A stretch of 34,650 nt of DNA from Streptomyces aureus (GTDB taxonomy: Bacteria; Actinomycetota; Actinomycetes; Streptomycetales; Streptomycetaceae). A program made the position numbers and the translations under genes. How positions within the stretch are numbered: position 1 is the stretch's first letter; each line of letters opens with the position of its first letter. The notes beneath the pieces were generated by a model, which searched no databases, was not told where the DNA came from, and was given only the letters and a program-made list of their open reading frames with translations. Shown here one piece after another: positions 24,839 to 34,367 of the stretch. The stretch is from the NCBI RefSeq assembly GCF_001418135.1, contig NZ_LIPQ01000033.1, forward strand, positions 1 to 34,650. Reading direction: 5' to 3'.

Positions 24839-25357
24839 CTACGCCGTGGTCGCCAGCAGTTTGCGCAGCAGCCCGGCCAGCTGCGCCGCCTCCTCCTCGC
24901 TGAGCGCCCCCTCCAGGGCCGCCCGCTGCTGCGCGAGACCGGCCGCGACGGACTGGTCCACCAGCTCCCGGCCGTGCTCGGTGAGCGTGACCCGCAGTCC
25001 GCGCCGGTCGTGCGGATCGGGGCTGCGGGTGACGAGCCCCGCCTTCTCCAGCTTGTCCAACCGACCGGTCATCCCACCGGTGGTGATCATCAGCGTCGCC
25101 GTCAGCTCGCGCGGCGAGAGCGTGTACGGCTCCCCTGAGCGGCGCAGGGTCGCGAGCACGTCGAACTCCCCGAGCGCCAGGCCGTAGGGCGCGTACGCCT
25201 TGTCCACCCGGCCGCGCATGGCGTTCGCGAGCCGGTAGATCCGCCCGAAGACGGCCATCGGCACGGTGTCCAGGTCGGGGCGGACCACCGCCCACTGGTC
25301 GGTGATGGCGTCGACTGCGTCGTGGGCGGGGCCGGGCCCGGGGGTCTTCGTGTCCAT
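24839..25357 (-). CDS. MarR-family transcriptional regulator
   Basis: A 172-residue dimeric winged-helix regulator. The DNA-binding core includes LGEFDVLATLRRSGEPYTLS, then LTATLMITTGGMTGRLDKLEKAGLV, and the wing DPHDRRGLRVTLTEHGREL. Helices at both ends form the dimer interface. The ATG at 25357 was chosen with GAGGAG upstream; the open frame extends 15 codons further into the probable operator region. It is divergent from an EamA exporter gene, so it probably represses itself and that exporter until a small ligand binds. The ligand is not indicated by sequence. Confidence 0.93.
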   Translation of the reverse strand: MDTKTPGPGPAHDAVDAITDQWAVVRPDLDTVPMAVFGRIYRLANAMRGRVDKAYAPYGLALGEFDVLATLRRSGEPYTLSPRELTATLMITTGGMTGRLDKLEKAGLVTRSPDPHDRRGLRVTLTEHGRELVDQSVAAGLAQQRAALEGALSEEEAAQLAGLLRKLLATTA

Positions 25358-25401
25358 GCGAGCAGTCTCCTCTTCCGTGTGACTCGATGGCAAGAAAGCC
25401 A

Positions 25402-25437
25402 CTTGCGAGTAAGTAGCTTAGTGGTAAGTTAATTACC
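25402..25437. promoter_or_regulatory. Candidate MarR operator
   Basis: Two tandem dyads 15 bp apart, CTTGCGAGTAAG (25402-25413) and CTTAGTGGTAAG (25417-25428; perfect CTTA-N4-TAAG), are followed by an overlapping GGTAA-N5-TTACC (25423-25437). This A/T-rich patch lies in the 132-base gap between the divergent MarR and EamA genes. Confidence 0.6.
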
Positions 25438-25489
25438 GCCAAGCCAGCCCGGCACCCGGACCGGCATCCGCAGCGAGGGGGAGACCGTC

Positions 25490-26461
25490 ATGTCCCGCAA
25501 GGCAGCCGTCGTCGCACTGACCGCCCTGGCCCCGATCTCCTGGGGCTCCACCTACTTCGTCACGACGGAGTTCCTGCCGCCCGACCGGCCGCTCTTCACC
25601 GGCCTGATGCGCGCCCTGCCCGCCGGACTCCTGCTCCTGGCGCTCACCCGCAAGCTCCCCCGGGGCGCCTGGTGGTGGAAGTCCGCCGTCCTCGGAGCCC
25701 TCAACATCGGCGCGTTCTTCCCCCTGCTCTTCCTCGCCGCCTACCGGCTCCCCGGCGGCGTCGCCGCCGTCGTCGGCTCCGTCGGCCCCCTCTTCGTCGT
25801 CGGGCTCGCCGCCCTCCTCCTCGGCGAGAGGCCCGCCGTGAGGACCCTGCTCACCGCCATCGCCGCCGCGTTCGGCGTCAGCCTCGTGGTCCTCAAGGCC
25901 GGGGCGGCGTTCGACACCGGCGGCGTGCTCGCCGGGCTGCTCTCCTCCCTCTCGATGTCGGCGGGCGTCGTCCTCACCAAGCGCTGGGGCCGTCCCGAGG
26001 GTGTCGGCGCCCTCGCGCTCACCGGCTGGCAGCTCACCGCGGGCGGCCTGATCATCCTGCCGATCGCCTTCCTGGCCGAGGGCGCCCCGCCGGCCCTGAC
26101 CGGCACCAACCTGGCCGGGTACGCCTACCTCGCCTTCGGCAACACCGCGATCTCGTACTTCCTCTGGTTCCGCGGCATCGAGCGGCTCAGCGCCTCCTCC
26201 GTCACCCTCCTCGGCCCGCTCTCGCCCGTCACCGCCGCGATCGTCGGCTGGGCGGCGCTCGGCCAGGCCCTCGGTGCGGTGCAGCTGCTCGGCATGGTGA
26301 TCGCCTTCGGTGCGACCCTGGCGGGCCAGCTGGGCCCGCGTACGCCGAAGGAGGCCGGGCAGGTCGTCGCGACGGGCACCGGTACCGGATTGTTCAGCCT
26401 TGCTGAACGGAATGGTCAGAAAGTTTCGATGGACCTGGAAGGTTCGGGAGTGCGACGGTAG
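25490..26461 (+). CDS. EamA/DMT-family exporter (MarR-linked)
   Basis: A 323-residue inner-membrane transporter of the drug/metabolite superfamily with about ten helices in two EamA repeats (about 8-137 and 150-280). SWGSTYFVTTEFLPPDRPL at the N-terminus and LLLGERP at the end of the first repeat are typical. Members export amino acids, metabolites or drugs; the substrate is unknown. ATG follows GAGGGGGAG. The C-terminal tail (about 285-323) is hydrophilic and longer than usual. Its coding sequence runs over the motif region of the next gene, so the tail may be under regulatory rather than protein constraint. Confidence 0.92.
   Translation: MSRKAAVVALTALAPISWGSTYFVTTEFLPPDRPLFTGLMRALPAGLLLLALTRKLPRGAWWWKSAVLGALNIGAFFPLLFLAAYRLPGGVAAVVGSVGPLFVVGLAALLLGERPAVRTLLTAIAAAFGVSLVVLKAGAAFDTGGVLAGLLSSLSMSAGVVLTKRWGRPEGVGALALTGWQLTAGGLIILPIAFLAEGAPPALTGTNLAGYAYLAFGNTAISYFLWFRGIERLSASSVTLLGPLSPVTAAIVGWAALGQALGAVQLLGMVIAFGATLAGQLGPRTPKEAGQVVATGTGTGLFSLAERNGQKVSMDLEGSGVRR
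26392..26435 (+). promoter_or_regulatory. LysR-type motif upstream of the second EamA gene (site A)
   Basis: GTTCAGC-CTT-GCTGAAC (26392-26408) is a perfect 7-3-7 dyad containing TTCAG-N5-CTGAA, which includes a T-N11-A LysR box. TTCGATGGACC begins 33 bases after the start of the dyad, at 26425. The same pair with the same spacing lies before allantoicase. Site A is inside the end of the preceding EamA coding region. Confidence 0.65.
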
Positions 26462-26466
26462 GCCGC

Positions 26467-27432
26467 ATGAGCCTGATCACCGCACGTCACCCGACCCCCG
26501 TCGTCACCCGGAAGCCGGCGCCCGCCCGAGGCGCCGGCTTCGGTGTGCTCCTCGCCCTGCTCGCCACCGTCGTCTGGTCCGGCAGCTTCGTCGCCACCCG
26601 CGGCATGGCCGACTCGGTGCCACCCGTCCAGGCCGTCTTCTGGCGCTGGGTCATCGCCCTCGTCGCCGTCGCCCCGTTCGCCGCCCGCCCGTTCTGGCGG
26701 CAGCGGAAGGCGATCCGGCGGCACTTCGGATTCGTCGCGCTCGCCTCGCTCTTCGGCGTCGCGCTCTACAACACCCTGGTGCACCAGGCAGGACTGACCA
26801 CCTCCGCCACCAACATGGGCATGATCATGGCCGCCTCCCCGGTGATCATGGCGGTGTGGTCCCGGCTCGGCGGCGAACGCCTCGGCGCCCGCCGCCTCCT
26901 CGGCATGACCGCCGCGGTCGTCGGCGTCCTGCTGCTCGTCGGAAAGGGCTCCCTCGCCGTCGACTTCGGGGCGGGCGACCTGTGGATGTTCGCCGCGGCC
27001 CTGTCCTTCGCCTCGTACAGCGCCCTGCTCAAGCGCAGGCCCGCGGAGATCGGCGGACTCGCCTTCCTCTTCGTCACCTTCCTGCTCGGCGCGCTGATGC
27101 TCGCCCCCGTGTACGCCGTGTCCCTCGCCGTCCAGGGCGGGTTCACCGTCGGCGCCGCCACCGTCGGCCCGCTGCTCTACGTGGGCGTCGCGTCCTCCGC
27201 CGTCGCCTTCTTCGCCTGGAACAAGGCCGTCTCCCTCATCGGCGCGGCCCGCGCGGGCGTCGTCTACCACCTCCAGCCCGTCTGCGTCGCCCTTCTCTCG
27301 TACGCCCTGCTCGGCGAGCGGCTCGGCGTCCTCGGCGTGGCCTGCATGGTGCTCATCCTCGGCGGAGTGGCCCTGGGCTCGGCGACCGGCGCGCGCGGGG
27401 CCGCACAGGTCCGGATAGGTTGCGCCCCATGA
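26467..27432 (+). CDS. EamA/DMT-family exporter (LysR-linked)
   Basis: A 321-residue inner-membrane transporter with ten predicted helices and two EamA repeats, beginning LLALLATVVWSGSFVATRGM. It is distinct from the preceding EamA protein rather than a recent copy: only the general family pattern is shared. The ATG lies five bases after the previous stop, but a two-part regulator motif (site A) sits just upstream, so it probably has its own promoter. Its TGA overlaps the LysR start by four bases (ATGA). An EamA exporter and LysR regulator cotranscribed in this way usually form a ligand-induced export pair. The substrate is unknown. Confidence 0.92.
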   Translation: MSLITARHPTPVVTRKPAPARGAGFGVLLALLATVVWSGSFVATRGMADSVPPVQAVFWRWVIALVAVAPFAARPFWRQRKAIRRHFGFVALASLFGVALYNTLVHQAGLTTSATNMGMIMAASPVIMAVWSRLGGERLGARRLLGMTAAVVGVLLLVGKGSLAVDFGAGDLWMFAAALSFASYSALLKRRPAEIGGLAFLFVTFLLGALMLAPVYAVSLAVQGGFTVGAATVGPLLYVGVASSAVAFFAWNKAVSLIGAARAGVVYHLQPVCVALLSYALLGERLGVLGVACMVLILGGVALGSATGARGAAQVRIGCAP

Positions 27433-28355
27433 CCGAGTGGGACATCAAGAAGCTCCAGATCCTCCGCACCCTCCGTGACCGCGGCACCGTCACCGCGACC
27501 GCGGAGGCGCTGCTCATGACCCCCTCGGCCGTGTCGCAGCAGCTCACCAACCTCGCCAAACAGCTCGGCGTGCCCGTCCTGGAGGCCCAGGGCCGCCGCG
27601 TCCGGCTCACCGACGCCGCCCATCTCGTGCTGCGGCACGCGGAGGTGGTCTTCGCCCAGCTGGAACGCGCCGACGCCGAACTCGACGGCTATCTGCGGGG
27701 CGAGGCCGGAGAGGTGCGGGTGGCGGCGTTCTCGACGGCCGTGCCGGCGCTCGTCGTGCCCGCCGTACGGCAACTGCGGAGCGCGCACCCCGGGCTCGAC
27801 GTCCGGATCAGGGAGGCCGAGGCGGCGGAGGCGTACGAGCTGCTCTCGGCCGGCGAGGTCGACCTGGCGCTCTCGCTCGCCGCCCACGCGCCCTCCGCGC
27901 GCGACCCCAAGTTCAGCCGGGTCCCGCTGCTCGCCGACCCCCTCGACGTGGCCCTGCCCGCCGGGCACCCGCACGCCGACGCGCCCGGCCTGCGGCTCGC
28001 CGACCTCGCCGCCGAGCCCTGGATCTTCGGCGGCTCGGGCCCCTGGTCGGAGATCACCACCGCCGCCTGCGAGGCCGCCGGCTTCGTCCCCGAGCAGGCC
28101 CACAGCGCCTCCGGCTGGACCGCGATCCTCGCCATGGTCGAGGCGGGGATGGGCATCGCCCTGGTGCCCAGGATGGCCTCCGCGGAACGCCGGGGCGGTG
28201 CCGGGACCGTGATGCGCGTCCTCGCCGCCGACCAGCCGCGCCGCCATGTCGTCGCGGCGGTACGGCGCGGCGCGGAGGAGGGCCCGGCGGTGGCGCGGGT
28301 GCTCGCCGCGCTCCGGCAGGCGGCGGCCCAACGGGAAACCGTCCAGCAGAGCTGA
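27429..28355 (+). CDS. LysR-family transcriptional regulator
   Basis: A 308-residue regulator. The winged helix-turn-helix is at about 5-64 (LQILRTLRDRGTVTATAEAL, then MTPSAVSQQLTNLAKQLGV). A linker helix and a type 2 periplasmic-like effector domain (about 90-295) follow. The ATG overlaps the TGA of the EamA gene, so the two are coupled. The reading frame is open for over 1 kb upstream, but that stretch is out of frame with EamA and is not coding. Its likely DNA sites are A (26392) and B (28365), which flank this gene pair. The effector is unknown; a purine-derived ureide is possible because allantoicase follows. Confidence 0.94.
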   Translation: MTEWDIKKLQILRTLRDRGTVTATAEALLMTPSAVSQQLTNLAKQLGVPVLEAQGRRVRLTDAAHLVLRHAEVVFAQLERADAELDGYLRGEAGEVRVAAFSTAVPALVVPAVRQLRSAHPGLDVRIREAEAAEAYELLSAGEVDLALSLAAHAPSARDPKFSRVPLLADPLDVALPAGHPHADAPGLRLADLAAEPWIFGGSGPWSEITTAACEAAGFVPEQAHSASGWTAILAMVEAGMGIALVPRMASAERRGGAGTVMRVLAADQPRRHVVAAVRRGAEEGPAVARVLAALRQAAAQRETVQQS

Positions 28356-28364
28356 CCCCACATC

Positions 28365-28408
28365 GTTCAGAAGAACTGAAGATGCCCATCGAAAACATTC
28401 GATGGACC
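28365..28408 (+). promoter_or_regulatory. LysR-type motif upstream of allantoicase (site B)
   Basis: GTTCAG-N5-CTGAA (28365-28380) and TTCGATGGACC (28398-28408) repeat site A with the same 33-base offset. Here TTCGATG is also the right arm of a perfect 7-4-7 dyad, CATCGAA-AACA-TTCGATG (28387-28404). The distance from TTCGATGGACC to the ATG is 41 bases, against 42 at site A. Confidence 0.65.
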
Positions 28409-28438
28409 CACCAGGTCTCCGGGGCGCACAGTCGACGC

Positions 28439-29575
28439 ATGACCTTCGAGACGAGCCAGGACCAGGACCCGCACGCCAACGACGCCGCCCCGTACTCCGG
28501 CGGCGACCCGTACGCCGACTACCGGACCGGTGACTTCCCCTTCACCGAGCTGGTCGACCTCGCCGACCGCCGTCTCGGCGCCGGCGTCGTCGCCGCGAAC
28601 GACGAGTTCTTCGCCGAGCGGGAGAACCTCCTCGTCCGCGAGCGGGCCGTCTTCGACCCGGAGCACTTCGGCCACAAGGGCAAGATCATGGACGGCTGGG
28701 AGACCCGCCGCCGCCGTGGCGCCGACGCCGAGAACGTCTTCCCGGCCCCCGAGGACCACGACTGGGCGATCGTCCGGCTCGGCGCCCCCGGTGTGATCCG
28801 CGGGATCATCGTCGACACCGCCCACTTCCGCGGCAACTACCCGCAGCGCGTGAGCATCCAGGCCACCTCGGTGGAAGGCTCGCCGAGCCCCGCGGAACTG
28901 CTGGACGCCACGTGGGAGGAACTCGTCCCGCCGACCCCCGTCCGGGGCCACGCCGAGAACGGCTTCACCGTCACCGCCGAGCGCCGCTGGACCCACCTCC
29001 GGGTCTGCCAGCACCCCGACGGCGGCATCGCCCGCCTCCGCGTCCACGGCGAGGTCGTGCCCGACCCCGAGTGGCTTGAGCTGCTCGGCACCCTCGACCT
29101 GATCTCCGTACTCAACGGCGGTTCGTACGAGGACGCCTCCGACAGGTTCTACTCCTCGCCCACCCAGATCATCCTGCCGGGCACCTCCCGCAAGATGGAC
29201 GACGGCTGGGAGAACCGGCGCCGCCGGGTGCGCGGCACCAACGACTGGGTGCGCTTCCGGCTCGCCGCGCAGGGCGCCGTCCGCGCCGTCGAGATCGACA
29301 CCGCCTACCTCAAGGGCAACTCGGCCGGCTGGATCGCCCTCCAGGGATGCAACGGCGATCCCTCGGGAGGCGCGGAGTGGTTCGAGATCATCCCCCGCAC
29401 CAAGCTCCAGCCCGACACCCTCCACCGCTTCAAGCTCCCCGCCCAGGCCGTCGTCACCCACGTCCGCCTCGACGCCTTCCCCGACGGCGGCGTCGCCCGG
29501 ATGCGGCTGCACGGGGCACTGACGGAGCAGGGCGCGGCCGACCTGCGCGCCCGGTTCACGGCGCTCGGCGGCTGA
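28439..29575 (+). CDS. alc: Allantoicase
   Basis: A 378-residue cytoplasmic enzyme that hydrolyses allantoate to ureidoglycolate and urea in purine breakdown. Two homologous jelly-roll repeats carry the family landmarks HKGKIMDGWETRRRR (about 79-93) and RKMDDGWENRRRR (near 245). DTAHFRGN and DTAYLKGN mark equivalent strands in the two repeats. The ATG at 28439 was chosen because its distance from the upstream motif matches that of the EamA gene; an in-frame ATG at 28382 lies inside that motif. The ribosome site is weak in both cases. No allantoinase or ureidoglycolate gene adjoins it; its neighbours are LysR and exporters, so regulation by this LysR is suggested. Confidence 0.92.
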   Translation: MTFETSQDQDPHANDAAPYSGGDPYADYRTGDFPFTELVDLADRRLGAGVVAANDEFFAERENLLVRERAVFDPEHFGHKGKIMDGWETRRRRGADAENVFPAPEDHDWAIVRLGAPGVIRGIIVDTAHFRGNYPQRVSIQATSVEGSPSPAELLDATWEELVPPTPVRGHAENGFTVTAERRWTHLRVCQHPDGGIARLRVHGEVVPDPEWLELLGTLDLISVLNGGSYEDASDRFYSSPTQIILPGTSRKMDDGWENRRRRVRGTNDWVRFRLAAQGAVRAVEIDTAYLKGNSAGWIALQGCNGDPSGGAEWFEIIPRTKLQPDTLHRFKLPAQAVVTHVRLDAFPDGGVARMRLHGALTEQGAADLRARFTALGG

Positions 29576-29663
29576 ACACGGCCGCGGGCCACACACTTCC
29601 GCCCGGCGGCGCGGCAGCGCGCCGACGCCCGCCCGCCGGGCGGACCTCACGGCGGCCGCCGCC

Positions 29664-29779
29664 GCGCACGGTCACGTGCGACGTCCGCGGTCGGCTGGTC
29701 CGTCGGATCGCCGAAGCGGCCGCGCACGATCACGTGCGACGTCCGCGGCCGGCCGATCCACCGGATCGCCGAAGCGCCG
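29664..29779 (+). repeat. 58-bp tandem repeat with conserved hairpins
   Basis: Copies at 29664-29721 and 29722-29779 match at 50 of 58 positions. Each begins with a CGCACG-N4-CGTGCG hairpin. A second hairpin (29696-29710; 29754-29768) differs at two arm positions, yet pairing is kept on the plus-strand RNA: U-G becomes C-G and G-U becomes A-U. It follows allantoicase. Confidence 0.85.
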
Positions 29780-29780
29780 A

Positions 29781-29814
29781 AGGGGCCCCGGACCGTCGCC
29801 GGTCCGGGGCCCCT
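29781..29814. terminator. Perfect 14-bp hairpin between allantoicase and pepN
   Basis: The arms 29781-29794 (AGGGGCCCCGGACC) and 29801-29814 are perfectly complementary with a 6-base loop. It starts 15 bases beyond the pepN stop and also lies downstream of allantoicase, so it probably acts on both strands. Confidence 0.9.
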
Positions 29815-29828
29815 CCACCGTGTGCGTA

Positions 29829-32405
29829 CTACTTCGCCGCCGCCGCGTCCGCCGCCCGCGCCCGGAGCGCACGCTCCACGCCCGCGCGGCTCTCCGTCAC
29901 CAGACGGCGCAGCGCCGGGGCCGGGTTGTGCTCGGCGATCCAGGCGTCCGTCGCGTCCAGGGTCTCCTGCGAGACCTGGAGGCTCGGGTAGAGACCGACC
30001 ACGATCTGCTGGACGATCTCGTGGCTGCGGGTCTCCGAGACCCTCTTGATCGACGCGAAGTACTTCGCCGTGAACGGGGCGAGCAGATCGCGCTGGTCGG
30101 CCTGCACGAAGCCGCCGATGACGGCCTCCTGCACGGCGTTCGCCAGCTTGTCGTCCTCGACGACCGAGGCCCAGGCCTCCGCCTTCGCCGCCTCCGTCGG
30201 ACGGGCCGCGCGCGCGGTGGCCGCGTGCCGCTCGCCCGCCGCGGTGCGGTCGCGCTCCAGTTCGGCGGCGATCTCCGCCTCGTCGAAGCGGCCGGTGGCC
30301 GCGAGCCGCTGGACGAACGCCCAGCGCAGCTCGGTGTCGACGGCCAGGCCGTCGATCACCTGGGAGCCGTCGAGCAGCCCGGCGAGCAGGTCGAGCTCCC
30401 CGTCCGTACGCGCGGTCGCCGCGAAGGCCCGCGCCCACGCCAGCTGGTGGTCGCTGCCACCCGCGGCGGCACGCAGCTGCTCCTGGGCGAAGGTGCCCCA
30501 GCGGGCGAGGCCCGTGGCCCGCCACTCCGGCGCCGCGTACATCTCCAGGGCGGCCTTGACCTGGCCCTGGAGCGACTGGACCACGCCGATGTCGGTCTCC
30601 TTGGCGACACCGGAGAGCACGAGCTCCAGGTAGTCGCGGGTGGCCAGCTCGCCGTCGCGGGTCATGTCCCAGGCCGAGGCCCAGCACAGGGCGCGCGGCA
30701 GCGACTCGGCGAAGTCGCCGAGGTGCGCGGTGACGTTCTTCAGGGACACCTCGTCGAGGCGGACCTTGGCGTACGACAGGTCGTCGTCGTTGAGGAGGAC
30801 GACCGCCGGGCGGGCCTTGCCCACGAGCTGCGGGACGGCGGTCAGCTCGGCGGCCTCGATGTCGAGTTCGAGTCGCTCGGTGCGGACCAGCTTGCCGGCC
30901 GCGTCGAGGTCGTAGAAGCCGATCGCGATCCGGTGCGGGCGCAGGACGGCCTCGCCCTTGGCGCCGGCGGGGAGCGCGGGCGCCTCCTGCTTGACGCCGA
31001 AGGCGGTGATCGCGCCCTTCTCGTCGGTCTCGATCTCCGGGCGGAGGATGTTGATGCCGGCCGTCTCCAGCCATGCCTTCGACCAGGTCTTCAGGTCGCG
31101 GCCGGAGGTCTCCTCCAGGGCGCCGAGGAGGTCGGAGAGGCGGGTGTTGCCGAAGGCGTGGGCCTGGAAGTAGGCCTGGACGCCCTTGAAGAACTCGTCC
31201 TGGCCGACGTAGGCGACGAGCTGCTTCAGGACCGAGGCGCCCTTGGCGTACGTGATCCCGTCGAAGTTGACGAGCACGTCCTCCAGGTCGTTGATCTCGG
31301 CCATGATCGGGTGCGTGGACGGCAGCTGGTCCTGGCGGTAGGCCCAGGTCTTCTCCGCGTTGGCGAAGGTCGTCCAGGCGTTGGGCCAGCGGGTGCCCGC
31401 CACCGAGGCCTGGCAGGCGACGGAGGTGTAGGTGGCGAACGACTCGTTCAGCCAGAGGTCGTTCCACCACTCCATCGTCACGAGGTCGCCGAACCACATG
31501 TGGGCGAGCTCGTGCAGGATGGTCTCGGCGCGCCGCTCGTACGCCGCGTCCGTCACCTTCGAGCGGAAGACGTACTGGTCGCGGATGGTGACCGCGCCCG
31601 CGTTCTCCATCGCGCCCGCGTTGAACTCCGGCACGAAGAGCTGGTCGTACTTCGCGAACGGGTAGTCGTACGCGAACTTCTCCTGGAACCAGTCGAAGCC
31701 CTGGCGCGTGACGTCGAAGATGTGGTCCGCGTCGAGGAACTCGGCGAGCGACGGACGGCAGTAGATGCCGAGCGGGACGCTCTGCCCGTCCTTCTCGTAC
31801 GAGGAGTGCACCGAGTGGTACGGGCCGACGATCAGCGCGGTGATGTAGGTGGAGATCCGCGGCGTCGGCTCGAAGACCCAGAGGTCGTCCTTGGGCTCCG
31901 GGGTCGGCGAGTTGGAGATGACCTTCCAGCCCGTCGGCGCCTTCACGGTGAACTGGAAGGTCGCCTTGAGGTCGGGCTGCTCGAACGAGGCGAAGACGCG
32001 ACGCGCGTCCGGCACCTCGAACTGCGTGTACAGATAGGCCTGGTCGTCGACCGGGTCGACGAAGCGGTGCAGACCCTCGCCGGTGTTGGTGTACGCGCAG
32101 TCGGCGACGACCTTCAGTTCGTTGCGGCCCGCGACCAGGTGGGCCAGCGTGATCCGCGCGTCGCGGAAGACGGCGGCGACGTCCAGCGCGTGGCCGTTCA
32201 GCACGACCTCGTGGACGGCGGGGGCGACGAGGTCGATGAAGGTCGAGGCACCGGCCTCGGCGGAATCGAAGCGGACGGTGGTGACGGACCGGTAGGTGCC
32301 GCCCTCCTGCGCACCGGAGAGGTCGAGTTCGACCTCGTACGCGTCCACGGTGAGCAGCGCTGCCCGCTGCTGAGCCTCTTCACGGGTCAGGTTTGTGCCA
32401 GGCAC
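29829..32405 (-). CDS. pepN: Aminopeptidase N
   Basis: An 858-residue soluble zinc metallopeptidase of family M1 that removes N-terminal residues from peptides. The N-terminal beta domain (about 1-195) precedes the catalytic domain with the substrate motif GAMEN (264-268), the zinc site HELAH (298-302) and the third ligand E321 in NESFA. A long helical C-terminal domain (ERAP1-like) follows. The length matches Streptomyces PepN. The GTG at 32405 was chosen because GAGGAG lies eight bases upstream; an open frame of 29 more codons has no ribosome site. It is a single-gene unit, ending in a strong hairpin. Confidence 0.96.
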   Translation of the reverse strand: MPGTNLTREEAQQRAALLTVDAYEVELDLSGAQEGGTYRSVTTVRFDSAEAGASTFIDLVAPAVHEVVLNGHALDVAAVFRDARITLAHLVAGRNELKVVADCAYTNTGEGLHRFVDPVDDQAYLYTQFEVPDARRVFASFEQPDLKATFQFTVKAPTGWKVISNSPTPEPKDDLWVFEPTPRISTYITALIVGPYHSVHSSYEKDGQSVPLGIYCRPSLAEFLDADHIFDVTRQGFDWFQEKFAYDYPFAKYDQLFVPEFNAGAMENAGAVTIRDQYVFRSKVTDAAYERRAETILHELAHMWFGDLVTMEWWNDLWLNESFATYTSVACQASVAGTRWPNAWTTFANAEKTWAYRQDQLPSTHPIMAEINDLEDVLVNFDGITYAKGASVLKQLVAYVGQDEFFKGVQAYFQAHAFGNTRLSDLLGALEETSGRDLKTWSKAWLETAGINILRPEIETDEKGAITAFGVKQEAPALPAGAKGEAVLRPHRIAIGFYDLDAAGKLVRTERLELDIEAAELTAVPQLVGKARPAVVLLNDDDLSYAKVRLDEVSLKNVTAHLGDFAESLPRALCWASAWDMTRDGELATRDYLELVLSGVAKETDIGVVQSLQGQVKAALEMYAAPEWRATGLARWGTFAQEQLRAAAGGSDHQLAWARAFAATARTDGELDLLAGLLDGSQVIDGLAVDTELRWAFVQRLAATGRFDEAEIAAELERDRTAAGERHAATARAARPTEAAKAEAWASVVEDDKLANAVQEAVIGGFVQADQRDLLAPFTAKYFASIKRVSETRSHEIVQQIVVGLYPSLQVSQETLDATDAWIAEHNPAPALRRLVTESRAGVERALRARAADAAAAK

Positions 32406-32517
32406 CCGGTCAACTCCTCGGTTTTGTGATGTTTGGCCCATCCTTCCACGGGGTGTGTCGGCAGCGCACGAGACATTTCCCAGGGCGAACACGCGAGTTT
32501 CCGAGGCGAACGCGCGA

Positions 32518-32547
32518 GGGCGGCCACCCGTCTCCGGATGGCCGCCC
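32518..32547 (-). terminator. Hairpin after asd
   Basis: GGGCGGCCA (32518-32526) pairs perfectly with TGGCCGCCC (32539-32547) around a 12-base loop. It starts 17 bases beyond the asd stop codon and lies upstream of pepN, so it separates the two genes. Confidence 0.75.
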
Positions 32548-32564
32548 CCGTACCGTTCCGGGCG

Positions 32565-34230
<1,666 letters not shown>

Positions 34231-34252
34231 GACGGGAACCCTCCTCGATGAA

Positions 34253-34282
34253 CTAACCACTCAAGAGTACGTGAGCGGTTGA
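34253..34282. promoter_or_regulatory. Operator-like dyad 1
   Basis: CTAACCACTC-N10-GAGCGGTTGA: the second half, read on the other strand, is TCAACCGCTC, matching the first at 8 of 10 positions. The right half overlaps a -35-like TTGACT (34279-34284). Confidence 0.65.
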
Positions 34283-34308
34283 CTCTCACCGCGTCTAACC
34301 CCTAAAGT
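34279..34308 (+). promoter_or_regulatory. Promoter for the VOC-family gene
   Basis: TTGACT (34279-34284) and TAAAGT (34303-34308) are separated by 18 bases. This fits a housekeeping-type promoter starting near 34315, about 50 bases before the VOC ATG. Both boxes overlap half-sites of the flanking dyads. Confidence 0.55.
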
Positions 34309-34324
34309 CGAATTAAGAGGTTAG
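34295..34324. promoter_or_regulatory. Operator-like dyad 2
   Basis: CTAACCCCTA-N10-AAGAGGTTAG has the same 10-10-10 layout as dyad 1. The second half, read on the other strand, is CTAACCTCTT. The centres of the two dyads are 42 bp apart. The left half overlaps the -10 box. Confidence 0.65.
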
Positions 34325-34367
34325 CCCGGGAGAGGGGCCGGCCGCACCCGGAACGGATGGATCCGCC

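Noticed and set aside
25490..27432. Recent tandem duplication of the two EamA genes
   Set aside because: The proteins share only general family features; motifs, loops and ends differ throughout, and they have different linked regulators.
26310..28355. 681-codon plus-strand frame apparently fusing an Arg-rich region to LysR
   Set aside because: The part before 27429 is out of frame with the EamA gene and is low-complexity. The LysR ATG overlaps the EamA stop (ATGA), so the fusion is not real.
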